64,000 nt of DNA. Source: Heyndrickxia vini (GTDB lineage: Bacteria; Bacillota; Bacilli; Bacillales; Bacillaceae_C). Positions 1 to 9,034 of the stretch are shown piece by piece. The stretch spans positions 2,882,653 through 2,946,652 of the forward strand of contig NZ_CP065425.1 of assembly GCF_016772275.1 (NCBI RefSeq). Direction: 5' to 3'. Within the stretch, counting starts at the first letter, position 1; each line of letters begins with the position of its first letter. A program made the translations under genes and the position numbers. Under the pieces are notes generated by a model. It ran no database searches. It was not told the DNA's origin and saw only the letters and a program-made list of their open reading frames with translations.

Positions 1-331
1 CTCCATTTTTGCTAAATGTGATTTGCTTCGCTTCTCCTCCAAATTTTGAAAGAACAAAAATTTGTGATTCCCCTTCCCTTGTCGATACAAATGCAAGCTC
101 ATTTCCATTTGGGGACCAGCGTGGAGAATGTGTGCGATGGTTACCGAATGTCCATTGTTTTGCCTGTTTATCATGTAAATTCAAATAAAATAAATTTGAT
201 ACGTAATCCTTTTTCTCTTTTTCGATATGTGTTTGTACGAATACAACTTCCTTCCCATTTGGAGAAAATTGTGGATCTACTATTGATTTCAACTCGTATA
301 AATCTTCAGCTTGGATACCGCTTTTTGCCAT
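1..331 (-). CDS. S9 family peptidase, N-terminal fragment (YuxL-like)
   Basis: The first 110 codons of a gene that runs off the left edge. Two tandem beta-propeller blades of the PD40/WD40-like type are visible, with FSPNGKE at about residues 22-28 and RWSPNGNELAF at about 71-81. This is the usual N-terminal half of prolyl-oligopeptidase-family (S9) acyl-peptide hydrolases such as B. subtilis YuxL, where the propeller gates a C-terminal alpha/beta-hydrolase domain. The catalytic domain lies outside the window, so a propeller-only protein (TolB-like) cannot be excluded. The ATG at 331 is preceded by a good ribosome-binding site (GGAAGGTGA). Confidence 0.75.
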   Translation of the reverse strand, partial: MAKSGIQAEDLYELKSIVDPQFSPNGKEVVFVQTHIEKEKKDYVSNLFYLNLHDKQAKQWTFGNHRTHSPRWSPNGNELAFVSTREGESQIFVLSKFGGEAKQITFSKNG

Positions 332-562
332 TCAAATCACCTTCCACGTATTCAATCGAATTTAATATATTAATACATACCCTACCTATTTATTTCGCCA
401 CCCAAAACATTATACCTGCATTTATTTTTCAATTTTTTGATAATCGTGTCGATAATCTGCATTTTTATGGAGAAACTACCCGTCATAATTAACTTGAAAT
501 TTTTGATCATCACGCGTAAAATATATACGAACACATGTTCTTTTAAAAAGGAGGACTATCCA

Positions 563-946
563 ATGACAAAAATACCTGAAAATGACCGAAATATTATTGA
601 GAAGGCCATTTATCTACCGATGATATTGATTGTATTAAATCGCGATTTGGAAATTATTAATAGTAGCCCATTCAAACTTAAAAATCCATATATTGAATGG
701 ATTGAGGAAACAATGAAATGTATCCAAAAAGAATTAGCCAGTGTGAAGCGTTATATGAAACAGCAGCAAATTAAAGTAGAAAAAATAAAATCGGATGATG
801 CCTTTACAATGTATATGTTTCTTTATAAAGGTTATGAGGAAGAGCACAATTATTTTAATCCAAGACTGCGAAATCGATCAGAGGAATTAATGAAATACTA
901 TCTTTTTCAAAGATTTCAAAACGATTTAAATATAATGAAAGCCTAA
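563..946 (+). CDS. yhjD: YhjD-like conserved hypothetical protein
   Basis: A 127-residue soluble, charged protein. The ATG at 563 follows a strong AAGGAGG site; an upstream in-frame ATG at 437 lacks one and would add unrelated residues. The N-terminus (MTKIPENDRNIIEKAIYLP) and overall length look like the YhjD family of Bacillus, encoded near comK in B. subtilis, but this is recognition by eye. It carries several K/E-rich helices and no signal peptide or membrane segment. Function is unknown. It converges on comK, with which it shares a terminator. Confidence 0.6.
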   Translation: MTKIPENDRNIIEKAIYLPMILIVLNRDLEIINSSPFKLKNPYIEWIEETMKCIQKELASVKRYMKQQQIKVEKIKSDDAFTMYMFLYKGYEEEHNYFNPRLRNRSEELMKYYLFQRFQNDLNIMKA

Positions 947-989
947 TGAAGAAAAAAGCAATCATTAGAGTTAGATTGCTTTTTCTTCA
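947..989. terminator. Bidirectional terminator between yhjD-like gene and comK
   Basis: Long inverted repeat: TGAAGAAAAAAGCAATC pairs with GATTGCTTTTTCTTCA around a short loop. It is A-rich on one side and T-rich on the other, so it can terminate both converging genes. The flanking AAGCCTA/TAGGCTT can extend the stem. Confidence 0.75.
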
Positions 990-1001
990 TCAACTAGGCT
1001 T

Positions 1002-1568
1002 CTATTCCTCTAAAAATCTTTTGTAATCATATTCCCTTCTTCGCTCTGAAGCTTCCATGTTTAAATAAAAGCCGGTACGTTTATATTTATTATCCATAGT
1101 TTCTATATGTTGATAATATTTTATTTGCAGCTGCGAAGCCCTTCGCAATTGGTTGGTGAATGAACTGAAGGAGATTGGAATTTCTAACGTCTGTTTATTA
1201 CGAAGAGTAACTAAGGTGTTATTAGATGATGATCGTTCGTGGTGAAGAATATGATTAAGTGAAAACCATATACAATCCGGATTCATAGGAGATGTGGTTG
1301 GAAACAAGTAAATAGACGAGTAAGGATCAACCATAATAGGTGCTTTATGCGTAATTCCAATAAGGCGTCTTGTCCCATTTTTCCTACCTTCATAGGAAGC
1401 CCCATAATACTCACAACTATTTTTCACGATTTCTAGTGGTTTAAATGGTGATATGCACCGATTTTCAACTTCTATTATTTCCGAATAAATTTTTGATCCA
1501 TACGTGATCGGCAAAATTGCCATAGTAAATGGTGAAATCTCAAATTCTTCAATTATTTTTTCTGACAC
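1002..1568 (-). CDS. comK: Competence transcription factor ComK
   Basis: A 188-residue protein that matches ComK over its length, with the characteristic GASYEGRKNGTRR (about 56-68), HKAPIMVDPYSSIYLFPT (about 74-91) and LEIPISFSSFTNQLRRA segments. ComK is the master activator of late competence genes and binds pairs of AAAA-N5-TTTT boxes, including its own promoter. The start is GTG with GGGGAG six bases upstream. The upstream region is very A/T-rich, with TATAAT near 1615-1620 and a loosely K-box-like A-tract/T-tract just beyond. The C-terminus is slightly shorter than in B. subtilis (192 aa). A functional DNA-uptake regulator is likely; whether the strain is competent cannot be read from this. 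Confidence 0.95.
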   Translation of the reverse strand: MSEKIIEEFEISPFTMAILPITYGSKIYSEIIEVENRCISPFKPLEIVKNSCEYYGASYEGRKNGTRRLIGITHKAPIMVDPYSSIYLFPTTSPMNPDCIWFSLNHILHHERSSSNNTLVTLRNKQTLEIPISFSSFTNQLRRASQLQIKYYQHIETMDNKYKRTGFYLNMEASERRREYDYKRFLEE

Positions 1569-1702
1569 TTTTTTCTCCCCTTTTCAACAAAAATAGTTAA
1601 ATATATACATATTATAATGTAAATTTACAATTTTGGCACTATTTATTTATAAATAACTAAAGTATTTCCAAAAGTATCTATCGGAATATTCAAAGTATTC
1701 AA

Positions 1703-1735
1703 TTGACTTTTAGTGTAAATACCTTTACACTAAAA
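1703..1735 (+). promoter_or_regulatory. Sigma-A promoter covered by a 12-bp perfect palindrome
   Basis: TTGACT (1703-1708), 17-bp spacer, TACACT (1726-1731). A perfect inverted repeat TTTTAGTGTAAA / TTTACACTAAAA with a 4-bp centre (1708-1735) spans from the end of the -35 to just past the -10, the geometry of a repressor operator. The half-site AGTGTA/TACACT is like that reported for GntR-family YtrA, but the spacing here is shorter. It drives the 1758 gene. Confidence 0.7.
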
Positions 1736-1757
1736 AAAAGGTTAGAGGTGATCATCG

Positions 1758-1994
1758 ATGGAGAAAAAAGAATCCTACACAGAGATGGTTAATGCGTATG
1801 CGATGACACAAATAAAAAATGAAAAATTTATGGCAGAAATTTATGCAGAAATGATTTTAAATGAATTGCTGTTAACTCGGAGGAAAGAAGTAATAGTAAA
1901 AAAAATTGATCTTGCTCTAGACTGCAAAGACAAACGAGCATTTTTATTATTAACAGATGAATTAAAGGAACTGGAAAAACAATTCGGTTCATGA
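1758..1994 (+). CDS. Small IDEAL-domain protein (YhzC-like)
   Basis: A 78-residue acidic/helical protein. The C-terminal half (about residues 48-70, containing IDLALDCKDKRAFLLLTDEL) fits the IDEAL domain, a short helical module found in several small Bacillus proteins. B. subtilis has such a gene (yhzC) next to comK, so position supports the match. It is divergent from comK across 189 bp and has its own promoter with an overlapping palindromic operator. No enzymatic residues are apparent; a protein-protein adaptor role is inference. Start ATG 1758 follows GAGGTGAT. Confidence 0.7.
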   Translation: MEKKESYTEMVNAYAMTQIKNEKFMAEIYAEMILNELLLTRRKEVIVKKIDLALDCKDKRAFLLLTDELKELEKQFGS

Positions 1995-1998
1995 TTAG

Positions 1999-2034
1999 AG
2001 CCCTCTAATGATTATTAGAGGGCTTGTGTTTTTA
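1999..2034. terminator. Terminator after the IDEAL-domain gene
   Basis: Perfect 11-bp stem AGCCCTCTAAT / ATTAGAGGGCT with a 4-base loop, followed by a T-rich run. It abuts the stop codon of yhfN on the other strand. Confidence 0.85.
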
Positions 2035-3300
2035 ACGTTTGTTCTTTTCCTTAAAATCTTCAACCATCCTTATCCGTTCCAGCATCGTCGGATGATCGTA
2101 GCGGAAAATTTTCACCAGATATGGTGGATTTACTTGGCTAAGTCCGGATTTCGTTAAGTCATGGAATGTTTGAACAGCCGCTTTTTTATCATCGGTCATT
2201 TTCATTCCATAGCGATCTGCCCGCATTTCCTCATAACGCGATACCCAATTCGTAATCGGACTCGCAGCAAAAAGTAAAACGGAAGTAATTAATAAAAATA
2301 ATGGGAGTGAACTTAAACTGGAAACAGCTGTAACTTTCAACTCTGTTCCTTTTTTCCGAACTAGTCTATTCATCACCCATGCGGTTATCCATAGGCCGAT
2401 TCCAGTAAGGATAATGTAGCCTGCAATGCCAAAGTAAATATGTTTTTCTACATAGTGTCCCATTTCATGTGCCATGATAAAAAGAATTTCATCCTCATTC
2501 AGCTGTTCCAATGTCGTATCCCATAAAACTATTCTTGCATTGGAACCAATTCCCGTCACATAGGCATTTAATGAGTTTGTTTTTTCTGACATATTTACTT
2601 CATACACATGTTCAGCAGGAATATTTGCTTTTTCGGCTAATGCTAAAATTTTCGTTTCTAAGTCTTTATTTTTTAAAGGGTAAAAGTCATTATATAATGG
2701 ATCTATAACAACGGGCTGAATAAACATCATGAAAATCATAAATGGAATCGATAGGAGCCAAGCTGGAACCCACCATCTTCTTTTAAAACGTTTCATCAGC
2801 CAATATAGCACCGATACGATTATAAACATTTCAATAAAATTCACCCAAAAATCAATCACTTCATCTTTCATCCATAATGAAAAGGTTTGAGTTGAAATAT
2901 TATAAGTCTTTGAAAAGCGGTACGAAATATAACTTAACGGAAAAGTGACGATAAATGAAATGACAGATAACAAAAATAGGTAGATAGCAGACTGTACAAT
3001 GTGAAACCTCGATGTACTTTTCGCCCATCTTTCAAACCCTTTTGATATTCCAAAAATAAGGATTAAAAAGTAAAACAGCCACTCATAAGGTGTAGAAATG
3101 AAAAATAGTAGGTTTCTGATTTTGGAATATTCCTCGCTAAGCATAATTTCCCTGCTATTTAAGAATGTTGCAGGATCAACACTTGTCCCTTTTAGATGGT
3201 CAGGAACAGAAGCACCCGCTAAATAAAATAGATAAACATATATGGCTATTCCAAATAGCAAATAGGCGATGACTGCACGAAATGTCCATTTTCTTAACAA
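2032..3300 (-). CDS. yhfN: M48 family zinc metalloprotease (YhfN, Ste24-like)
   Basis: A 422-residue integral membrane protein. Zinc motif HEMGH at 278-282 and a downstream EEMRADRYG segment (about 357-365) that supplies the third ligand identify an M48/Ste24 CAAX-protease-type fold. Hydrophobic segments lie at about 9-30, 63-85, 102-125, 151-170, 178-198, 288-310 and 328-348. Length matches B. subtilis YhfN (about 426). Such proteases cleave within or near the membrane; the bacterial substrate is unknown. It is transcribed alone, with a shared terminator at its 3' end. Confidence 0.88.
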   Translation of the reverse strand: MLRKWTFRAVIAYLLFGIAIYVYLFYLAGASVPDHLKGTSVDPATFLNSREIMLSEEYSKIRNLLFFISTPYEWLFYFLILIFGISKGFERWAKSTSRFHIVQSAIYLFLLSVISFIVTFPLSYISYRFSKTYNISTQTFSLWMKDEVIDFWVNFIEMFIIVSVLYWLMKRFKRRWWVPAWLLSIPFMIFMMFIQPVVIDPLYNDFYPLKNKDLETKILALAEKANIPAEHVYEVNMSEKTNSLNAYVTGIGSNARIVLWDTTLEQLNEDEILFIMAHEMGHYVEKHIYFGIAGYIILTGIGLWITAWVMNRLVRKKGTELKVTAVSSLSSLPLFLLITSVLLFAASPITNWVSRYEEMRADRYGMKMTDDKKAAVQTFHDLTKSGLSQVNPPYLVKIFRYDHPTMLERIRMVEDFKEKNKR

Positions 3301-3412
3301 AATTTCTCCCCTCCTTGTCCCTCTTTATAAATGTAAGTAACATAAGAAAATTTTAGAACGGAAACTTTTGTCATAGTAGAAATATGCCCATTTTTACCAT
3401 TGTTTATTTTAA

Positions 3413-3640
3413 CCTAGGCTGTTTTCATGAAGTTTGTTGTTTTGAAATTGTCCGTTCCTTTCCGCTGCAGGAGCTTGCTTTCCACGGGGAGGAAGTCGAG
3501 CCTCCTCGGCGCACCTGCGCCTGTGGGGTCTCGACCTTTCCTCTATGTCCCGTAGGAGTCAAGCTCCTTCCGCTCCAATCCACTCTGCGTTTCCAATATT
3601 ATTTAGTTTTTTGAATCCTTTAGAAAAGGGCCTAATCCTA
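3413..3640. repeat. Dispersed structured repeat, copy 1
   Basis: A noncoding element whose core (3451-3600) is shared with copies near 47651 and 56891. It is an imperfect nested palindrome: outer arms GGAGCTTG (3470-3477)/CAAGCTCC (3560-3567), inner arms GTCGAG (3495-3500)/CTCGAC (3530-3535), and a central GGCGCA/TGCGCC. Both outer and inner arms differ from the other copies but remain paired. It begins with CCTAGGCTGTTTTC (3413-3426), which recurs inverted at the right end of copy 2. It is much more G+C-rich than its flanks. Open frames across it are fortuitous. Confidence 0.85.
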
Positions 3641-3650
3641 AAATAAAATA

Positions 3651-3678
3651 TCGGTTATCTCTTTTCAGTGATAACCGA
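3651..3678. terminator. Terminator of the SGNH hydrolase gene
   Basis: TCGGTTATC / GATAACCGA stem; read on the minus strand it is followed by ATATTTTATTTT. Confidence 0.7.
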
Positions 3679-3688
3679 ATCAATGTTT

Positions 3689-4327
3689 TTATAGTGAATC
3701 ATAGCCAAGTTTTGCAAGGGCGTCAGCAATCATACAATAACCGTGATGGTTCGGGTGAATATGGTCTGAGGATAATACTTTCTTCTCTCTGCCAATAAAA
3801 AGCTGATGTATATCCGCAACTTTGATAAGTGGTGATTTTGTAAGTCGTTCTATGTTTTGATTATATGCTTCAACCCACTTGTCAACACCATTTATTTCGG
3901 GAAAAGGATTATACAGATTCATCATGCGAATGATATATCGTTGATCATATTGTTTTAATTCAGTGATTCGCATGATGATATTGTCTAAGTTTCGCTTCCC
4001 CTGTTCTAATGCAATGAAAAAGTCTTTTTCCTTTTTATCTTGTAAAAATTTTTTCGCGGCATCGATTAAATCATTTCCGCCAGCTGTAATAGTGATAATA
4101 TCTGCTGCTTTCATACCTTTATATAGAAATGGATGATTCAAACTCTTTAAAATATCACCAGTCGTTGCTCCTGTTTTTCCAAAAACGGCCGGATGTACGC
4201 GTGCGTGTAATGCCTGATGAGTTAAATACATATATCTCGTAATAAAGCCTTTTGAAAATATGTCTGAACCAATTCCAACAGTTAAAGAATCCCCGATTGC
4301 ACAATAACGAATAATCCTTCGTTCCAT
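3689..4327 (-). CDS. SGNH/GDSL-type lipase or esterase
   Basis: A 212-residue cytoplasmic-type SGNH hydrolase with no signal peptide. Block I GDSLTVG (catalytic Ser) is near residue 13, block III GGND near 85, and block V DHIHPNHHG (Asp/His) near 189, so the catalytic set is intact. Related Bacillus enzymes include spore germination lipase LipC and YpmR-type esterases; the substrate here is unknown. I chose ATG 4327, about five bases after GGTGA, over the GTG at 4336. Single-gene unit with its own terminator. Confidence 0.8.
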   Translation of the reverse strand: MERRIIRYCAIGDSLTVGIGSDIFSKGFITRYMYLTHQALHARVHPAVFGKTGATTGDILKSLNHPFLYKGMKAADIITITAGGNDLIDAAKKFLQDKKEKDFFIALEQGKRNLDNIIMRITELKQYDQRYIIRMMNLYNPFPEINGVDKWVEAYNQNIERLTKSPLIKVADIHQLFIGREKKVLSSDHIHPNHHGYCMIADALAKLGYDSL

Positions 4328-4423
4328 CCCCTTCACCCCGATAAATAAGTATTACTACCAAGTTTATTCGGCTACAAGGGATTTGGAGATAGTGTTATTA
4401 ATGATTCTACCCGCGAGAACTAT

Positions 4424-5200
4424 TTATTTCCCCTTAAAATTAGGCTTTCTTTTTTCTGCAAATGCATGAAGAGCTTCGACCCGGTCCTCTGTAGGAATCG
4501 TCATTTCATAGGCTTTTCTCTCAATCTCTAAACCGGTATGTAAATCGACATTCATTCCATTTTTTATTGCAAATTTAGCTTGTTGAATAGCGATCGGTCC
4601 ATTTGCTTGAATTCTACCTACAAACTCATTTACTTCGTCAAAGAAACGAGCTCGTTCGACCACCTTTGTCACTACACCGTATTGATACGCTTCATCGGCT
4701 GTCATTCTTTTCGCAGTTAAAATTAATTCCATCGCCTTTGCTTCACCAATCAACCGAGGCAATCTCTGTGTTCCACCGGCTCCAGGAATTATTGCTAAAC
4801 TAGTTTCTGTAAGGCCCATTACTGCATCGGAAACAGCAATCCTAAAGTCACAGGATAAAGCAAGTTCCATCCCGCCACCAAATGCATAACCGTTCATAGC
4901 GGCAATGGTTGGTTGCGGCAGATTTGCAATCGATTCGAAAACTTCTCCGATTTTGAAAACATTTCTTCGGACCTCATAATCGGATAAAGTTTTTCTTTCT
5001 TTTAAATCCGCTCCAACACTAAAAGCCTTTTCACCTGCCCCTATAAAAATGACCGCACGAACTTCCGAATTCGTTCTAATTGATTCTACAACACTTGCAA
5101 GCTCACAAAGTGTATCGTAATTAAACGCATTCATTGCCTTTTCACGGTTCAGTGTAACATATCCAATATAGTTTTTAACCTTAAATAAAATATTCTCCAT
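4424..5200 (-). CDS. Enoyl-CoA hydratase/isomerase (crotonase family)
   Basis: A 258-residue crotonase fold. The oxyanion-hole segment AFSVGADLK (59-67), GYAFGGGMELALSCD (104-118) with Glu112, and ETSLAIIPGAGGTQRL (132-147) with Glu132 correspond to the two catalytic glutamates of enoyl-CoA hydratase, so a hydratase is favoured over an isomerase with one acid. Likely role: hydration of trans-2-enoyl-CoA in fatty or branched-chain acid breakdown. It lies downstream of lcfB in the same direction but behind a strong terminator, and I see no FadR box in front of it. ATG 5200 follows GAGGAGGGG. Confidence 0.88.
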   Translation of the reverse strand: MENILFKVKNYIGYVTLNREKAMNAFNYDTLCELASVVESIRTNSEVRAVIFIGAGEKAFSVGADLKERKTLSDYEVRRNVFKIGEVFESIANLPQPTIAAMNGYAFGGGMELALSCDFRIAVSDAVMGLTETSLAIIPGAGGTQRLPRLIGEAKAMELILTAKRMTADEAYQYGVVTKVVERARFFDEVNEFVGRIQANGPIAIQQAKFAIKNGMNVDLHTGLEIERKAYEMTIPTEDRVEALHAFAEKRKPNFKGK

Positions 5201-5290
5201 CGTACCCCTCCTCGTATCTACTACATTATTATTTCAACAAAGCTTATGAAAACCCTTTCCATTTTATAATTTTCCGATATATGAATGTGA

Positions 5291-5319
5291 AAAAATACAG
5301 ATTTTCATCTGTATTTTTT
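5291..5319. terminator. Bidirectional terminator downstream of lcfB
   Basis: AAAAATACAGAT / ATCTGTATTTTT perfect stem with a 4-base loop. It separates lcfB from the enoyl-CoA hydratase gene. Confidence 0.85.
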
Positions 5320-5332
5320 GCAATCTACATTT

Positions 5333-6871
5333 TTATTTTTGTAATAATTGATCCTTCAACGCTCTTCTTAAAATTTTCCCTGTTGTATTTTTCGGTAGTT
5401 CTTCGATAAATTCAATCGAATGAGGCAGTTTATATTTGGCTAGATGCTGTTTACAGTATTCCATGAGAACTGCTTCTGTTAATGCGTCGTTTTTACGTAC
5501 GACAAAACATTTAACAACTTCTCCTTGTTCAGGATCCGGGACGCCAATGACAGCTGCTTCAACTACATCTGGATGTTCATAGAGGACCTCCTCTACTTCC
5601 CTTGGATACACATTAAATCCGCCGACAATAACCATATCCTTTTTGCGATCGACAATGTAAAAATATCCTTCTTCATCCATTTTCGCTAAATCACCTGTGT
5701 AAAGCCAACCATCACGAATCGTAACAGCTGTCTCTTCAGGCATGTTGTAATAGCCTTTCATGACATTTGGTCCACGGACAACCAACTCACCAACTTGTCC
5801 CGGAGGTAGTTCTTCCCCTAATTCATTCACAACTTTATTTTCCACATGAATAATGTTTGTTCCAATTGACCCTGCTTTCCGGGGACGATCTAGTGGATTA
5901 AAGCATGTAACCGGTGATGCTTCAGACAATCCATAACCTTCCGATACAAACACATTAAATTTCTTTTCAAAGTTTTTCAGCAACGCAACGGGTAGTGAAG
6001 AACCTCCGGATATGCAAAGACGCAGGGAGGAGAAATCACTAGGGTTCCCCTCCGGATATTGATATAAAAAATTGTACATTGTCGGCACACCGGCAAAAAC
6101 GGTTGCCTGATATTTTTTTATTAATCTAAAAATATCTTTTGGACTAAATTTAGGCACAATGATGATGGTTGAACCACTAATAAGTGGGGCATTCACGACA
6201 ACACTTAAGCTAAAAACGTGAAACATAGGTAAGGTTGTAATTACCGTATCATCACTATTCATTTTTAAATAATCGCCAATATCTTTCGCATTGGAATAAA
6301 GATTTTTATGTGTTAACATTGCCCCTTTTGGGCGGCCAGTTGTTCCGGAGGTATATAAGATGACTGCAACATCATCTTCTAAAAGTTCAGGTCCTTCAAA
6401 TTCGATTCTTCCTGAGGAAACAACACTTGAAAACGATTTCATTTTAGTGTTCGCTGGAAACTCCATTTTCTTCGTAGGATCTGACTCACAAATAATATAA
6501 TTTTCCACCTTTGGAAGCAAGGAACCCATTTTCTCTGCCAATGGAACGAGTAAATCCAATGCAACAATAGCTTTCACATCACCATTAGTTACTATGTAGC
6601 CAATTTCATCCGGTGTGTAAATCGGATTAATCGGTATGACAGTGGCTCCTAAACGCATCGCGCCGTATAGCGCAATAACAAAATGTGGAGAATTACCTAA
6701 TAATAAAGCAATATGATCACCTTTTTGTACCCCTAATTGCGCCAACCCACTTGCAAATTTTGTTACAGCTCCATCAAATTCAGCATATGACACAGGCTGA
6801 TCCATAAAAAAATAAGCCGTTTTTTCTGCATTCTCCTTAGCTGTATGTTTCAAATGTGAAGATAAATTCAT
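5333..6871 (-). CDS. lcfB: Long-chain fatty-acid--CoA ligase LcfB
   Basis: A 512-residue ANL-superfamily adenylating enzyme. The AMP-binding P-loop [13 protein letters not shown] is at 171-183, followed by the [13 protein letters not shown] and [12 protein letters not shown] motifs and the C-terminal [11 protein letters not shown] with the catalytic lysine. It activates fatty acids to acyl-CoA for beta-oxidation. Position next to lplJ and yhfI matches B. subtilis yhfL/lcfB. The ATG at 6871 is preceded by GGGGAGGG; a longer frame reaches into the operator and is unlikely. A perfect FadR box sits immediately upstream, so repression by FadR and induction by long-chain acyl-CoA is expected. Confidence 0.93.
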   Translation of the reverse strand: MNLSSHLKHTAKENAEKTAYFFMDQPVSYAEFDGAVTKFASGLAQLGVQKGDHIALLLGNSPHFVIALYGAMRLGATVIPINPIYTPDEIGYIVTNGDVKAIVALDLLVPLAEKMGSLLPKVENYIICESDPTKKMEFPANTKMKSFSSVVSSGRIEFEGPELLEDDVAVILYTSGTTGRPKGAMLTHKNLYSNAKDIGDYLKMNSDDTVITTLPMFHVFSLSVVVNAPLISGSTIIIVPKFSPKDIFRLIKKYQATVFAGVPTMYNFLYQYPEGNPSDFSSLRLCISGGSSLPVALLKNFEKKFNVFVSEGYGLSEASPVTCFNPLDRPRKAGSIGTNIIHVENKVVNELGEELPPGQVGELVVRGPNVMKGYYNMPEETAVTIRDGWLYTGDLAKMDEEGYFYIVDRKKDMVIVGGFNVYPREVEEVLYEHPDVVEAAVIGVPDPEQGEVVKCFVVRKNDALTEAVLMEYCKQHLAKYKLPHSIEFIEELPKNTTGKILRRALKDQLLQK

Positions 6872-6886
6872 ATTCCCTCCCCTTTC

Positions 6887-6904
6887 TGAATGAATAATCA
6901 TTCA
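6887..6904. promoter_or_regulatory. FadR operator in front of lcfB
   Basis: TGAATGAATAATCATTCA, an exact match to the Bacillus FadR consensus (TGAATGAMTANTCATTCA), 15 bp upstream of the lcfB start. lcfB is a known FadR target in B. subtilis. Confidence 0.92.
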
Positions 6905-7012
6905 TAATAATTTTCTAAATTTATTATATAGAAAGAATATTAGGCATTCAAGTATTATTGAAAAATTAAAATATTGTCATCTCAGAAATATACCATTACT
7001 ACCTATTTTTCA

Positions 7013-7042
7013 AAAAAAGCCCGAAGCGATTACTTCGGACTT
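7013..7042 (-). terminator. Terminator of lplJ
   Basis: On the minus strand, GTCCGAAG/CTTCGGGC stem followed by TTTTTTT. Confidence 0.75.
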
Positions 7043-7058
7043 ATTATTCGATACAACA

Positions 7059-8048
7059 TTAATAAATCAAATCAATTAATTCTTCTTTTGTAATATTACC
7101 AAAATAATGTTTCACTTCAATATCGGTAAGTGCTTTTTCTATTTCAGACCGATCATAGCGCACGCCAGTCAACTTTTCCTCAATATCACTTACGTTTCCG
7201 ACACCAAAGAAATCACCGTAGATTTTACAATTTTCGATTATTCCTTTGTTCACTTCTAAGCGTACGTCAATACCGCCAACTGGAAAACGATGTGTATGCT
7301 GTAAATTGAATTTTGGTGATTTCCCATAATTCCATTCCCAATTTTGATAACGTTCTTCAGAAATCTTATGAATTTTTGCCCAGTCATCGTCAGTTAGTTT
7401 GTATTCTTGAATATTTTCACTGCCGCCAAAAATATGTTTTAAGATTAATTGACGGAATTCTTCCATTGTTAATTTTTCTTCTAAAAATTCGGAGATATTC
7501 GCTACACGGCTACGAATAGATTTAATGCCTTTTGATTCAATTTTATCTTTTTTTACTTTTAATGCTGAAACAACATTTTCAATTTCAGAATCTAACATTA
7601 GTGTTCCGTGGCTGAACATTCTACCTTTTGTGGAAAATTGAGCATTTCCGGATATTTTTCGACCACCTACTTGAATGTCATTTCTGCCGCTTAATTCAGC
7701 ATTTACTCCAAGTTTTTGCAATGCTTCAATAACTGGTTCCGTAAACTTCAAAAAATTGTGGAAGCTTTCCCCATCGTCTTTCGTGATAAAGCTGAAATTA
7801 AGATTTCCTAAGTCATGATAAACCGCTCCACCACCAGATAAGCGGCGTACGACAATAATATTATTTTTATCTACGTATTCTGTATTAATTTCTTCAATTG
7901 TATTTTGGTTTCTTCCAATAATAATTGAAGGCTGATTAATATAAAATAATAAATACGTTTCGTTAATATCTAAATGATTCAATGCATACTCTTCTATCGC
8001 TAAATTAATTTGTGGATCAGTAATCCCGTTATTATCAATAAACAACAT
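7059..8048 (-). CDS. lplJ: Lipoate-protein ligase LplJ
   Basis: A 329-residue LplA-type ligase. RRLSGGGAVYHD (68-79) and the conserved lysine in GGRKISGNAQ (Lys131) form the lipoyl-AMP site; the C-terminal accessory domain (about 245-329) is present. It activates free lipoate with ATP and transfers it to lipoyl domains such as GcvH and E2 subunits. Context and length match B. subtilis YhfJ/LplJ. Start ATG 8048 follows AGGAGGG. It is 36 bp downstream of yhfI and may be cotranscribed with it. Confidence 0.93.
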   Translation of the reverse strand: MLFIDNNGITDPQINLAIEEYALNHLDINETYLLFYINQPSIIIGRNQNTIEEINTEYVDKNNIIVVRRLSGGGAVYHDLGNLNFSFITKDDGESFHNFLKFTEPVIEALQKLGVNAELSGRNDIQVGGRKISGNAQFSTKGRMFSHGTLMLDSEIENVVSALKVKKDKIESKGIKSIRSRVANISEFLEEKLTMEEFRQLILKHIFGGSENIQEYKLTDDDWAKIHKISEERYQNWEWNYGKSPKFNLQHTHRFPVGGIDVRLEVNKGIIENCKIYGDFFGVGNVSDIEEKLTGVRYDRSEIEKALTDIEVKHYFGNITKEELIDLIY

Positions 8049-8083
8049 CTGAATTTCCCTCCTGAATCAAAAATAATAAAATT

Positions 8084-8821
8084 CTACAACAAATCTATAA
8101 CTAGACCTTCTTCTGCAATGAAAATAGTACCTGAAAACTTTTCAGCTGCTTCACTCTTCAATTGATTCAAGTCACCATATTGTGGTAAATGGGTAAGGAT
8201 TAAATTTTTTACTTGAGCAGCTCTTGCGATTTCTCCCGCTTCATAACTTGTCATATGTCCTGCTGCTGAACCATCCATATCTCCATAAAAATTACTTTCA
8301 CATAGAAGGATGTCCGCATTAGCAGCGAATGAAGCAAAGGTTTCTAAATAGGATGAATCTGCTGTGAAAACGAAAATAGCGTCTCCTGCTTCAATCCTCA
8401 TAGCAAAACAGGATACAGGGTGTTTTGTTCTTAAAAAGGTGACCTTAAATGGGCCAATGGATACTTCTTCATTTTCCTCATAAGGCACACCTTTTGTAAC
8501 ATCATCAAAAAATAATGACTGGAACCCATGCTCATCTTCATTATGTCCGTATATTGGCAGCGTTTTTATGTTCTTGTCCATATATTTCCCGATAATTAAT
8601 GCATGCTGAAGTACACCAATATCAGCGATATGGTCTGGATGATAATGTGAAACAATCACTGCATCTAACTGTTCCGGATTTATGTATTGTTGAAGTTTAG
8701 ATAATACTGCACTGCCGCAATCGACTAAAAGGGAAAATCCTTCATGCTCAAGCAAATATCCTGCACTGGCACCATTTACTTTTGGGTAACCTCCCCAAGG
8801 ACCGATGACCGTTAGCTTCAT
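8084..8821 (-). CDS. yhfI: Metallo-beta-lactamase-fold hydrolase YhfI
   Basis: A 245-residue protein with the MBL metal motif HYHPDH at 59-64, a further His in TKHPVSC, Asp in FTADSS and His in LTHLP near residue 219, so both metal sites look complete. The fold is close to RNase Z/phosphodiesterase-type enzymes; the exact substrate is unknown. It precedes lplJ as in B. subtilis. I chose ATG 8821, eight bases after AGGAG, over a GTG three codons upstream. Confidence 0.88.
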   Translation of the reverse strand: MKLTVIGPWGGYPKVNGASAGYLLEHEGFSLLVDCGSAVLSKLQQYINPEQLDAVIVSHYHPDHIADIGVLQHALIIGKYMDKNIKTLPIYGHNEDEHGFQSLFFDDVTKGVPYEENEEVSIGPFKVTFLRTKHPVSCFAMRIEAGDAIFVFTADSSYLETFASFAANADILLCESNFYGDMDGSAAGHMTSYEAGEIARAAQVKNLILTHLPQYGDLNQLKSEAAEKFSGTIFIAEEGLVIDLL

Positions 8822-8895
8822 ATATATCACTCCTAAATTATAATCTATCTAATCTATGTTATCAATTTCACTATACTCCTAAATACCCATTTATC

Positions 8896-8937
8896 GCAAA
8901 AAAAGTTGTCCATGCAGTATAACATGAACAACTTATA
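8896..8937 (-). terminator. Terminator downstream of the YtkA-like gene
   Basis: Read on the minus strand, AGTTGTTCATG pairs with CATGGACAACT and is followed by TTTTTT. A weaker GTTCATGTA/TACATGAAC hairpin lies between it and the gene (about 8970-9010). Confidence 0.75.
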
Positions 8938-9034
8938 ACGTAACTATTAGTTTCCCTTAATCAAAAACTTGATGTTCATGTAACCTTTTTTTATTTTCTA
9001 CATGAACCTTACATTAATGGTTTCCTGCTTCTTC

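Noticed and set aside
46-492. Long plus-strand frame at the left edge
   Set aside because: It is antisense to the S9 peptidase fragment, whose propeller motifs are unmistakable.
1708-1735. GlnR/TnrA site in the palindrome upstream of the IDEAL gene
   Set aside because: The spacing of the TGTNA/TNACA halves is one base short of the 17-bp consensus, and the palindrome extends well beyond it.
3384-3614. Open frame of 76 codons on the plus strand
   Set aside because: It lies across dispersed repeat copy 1, has no ribosome-binding site, and similar frames in the other copies differ in phase.
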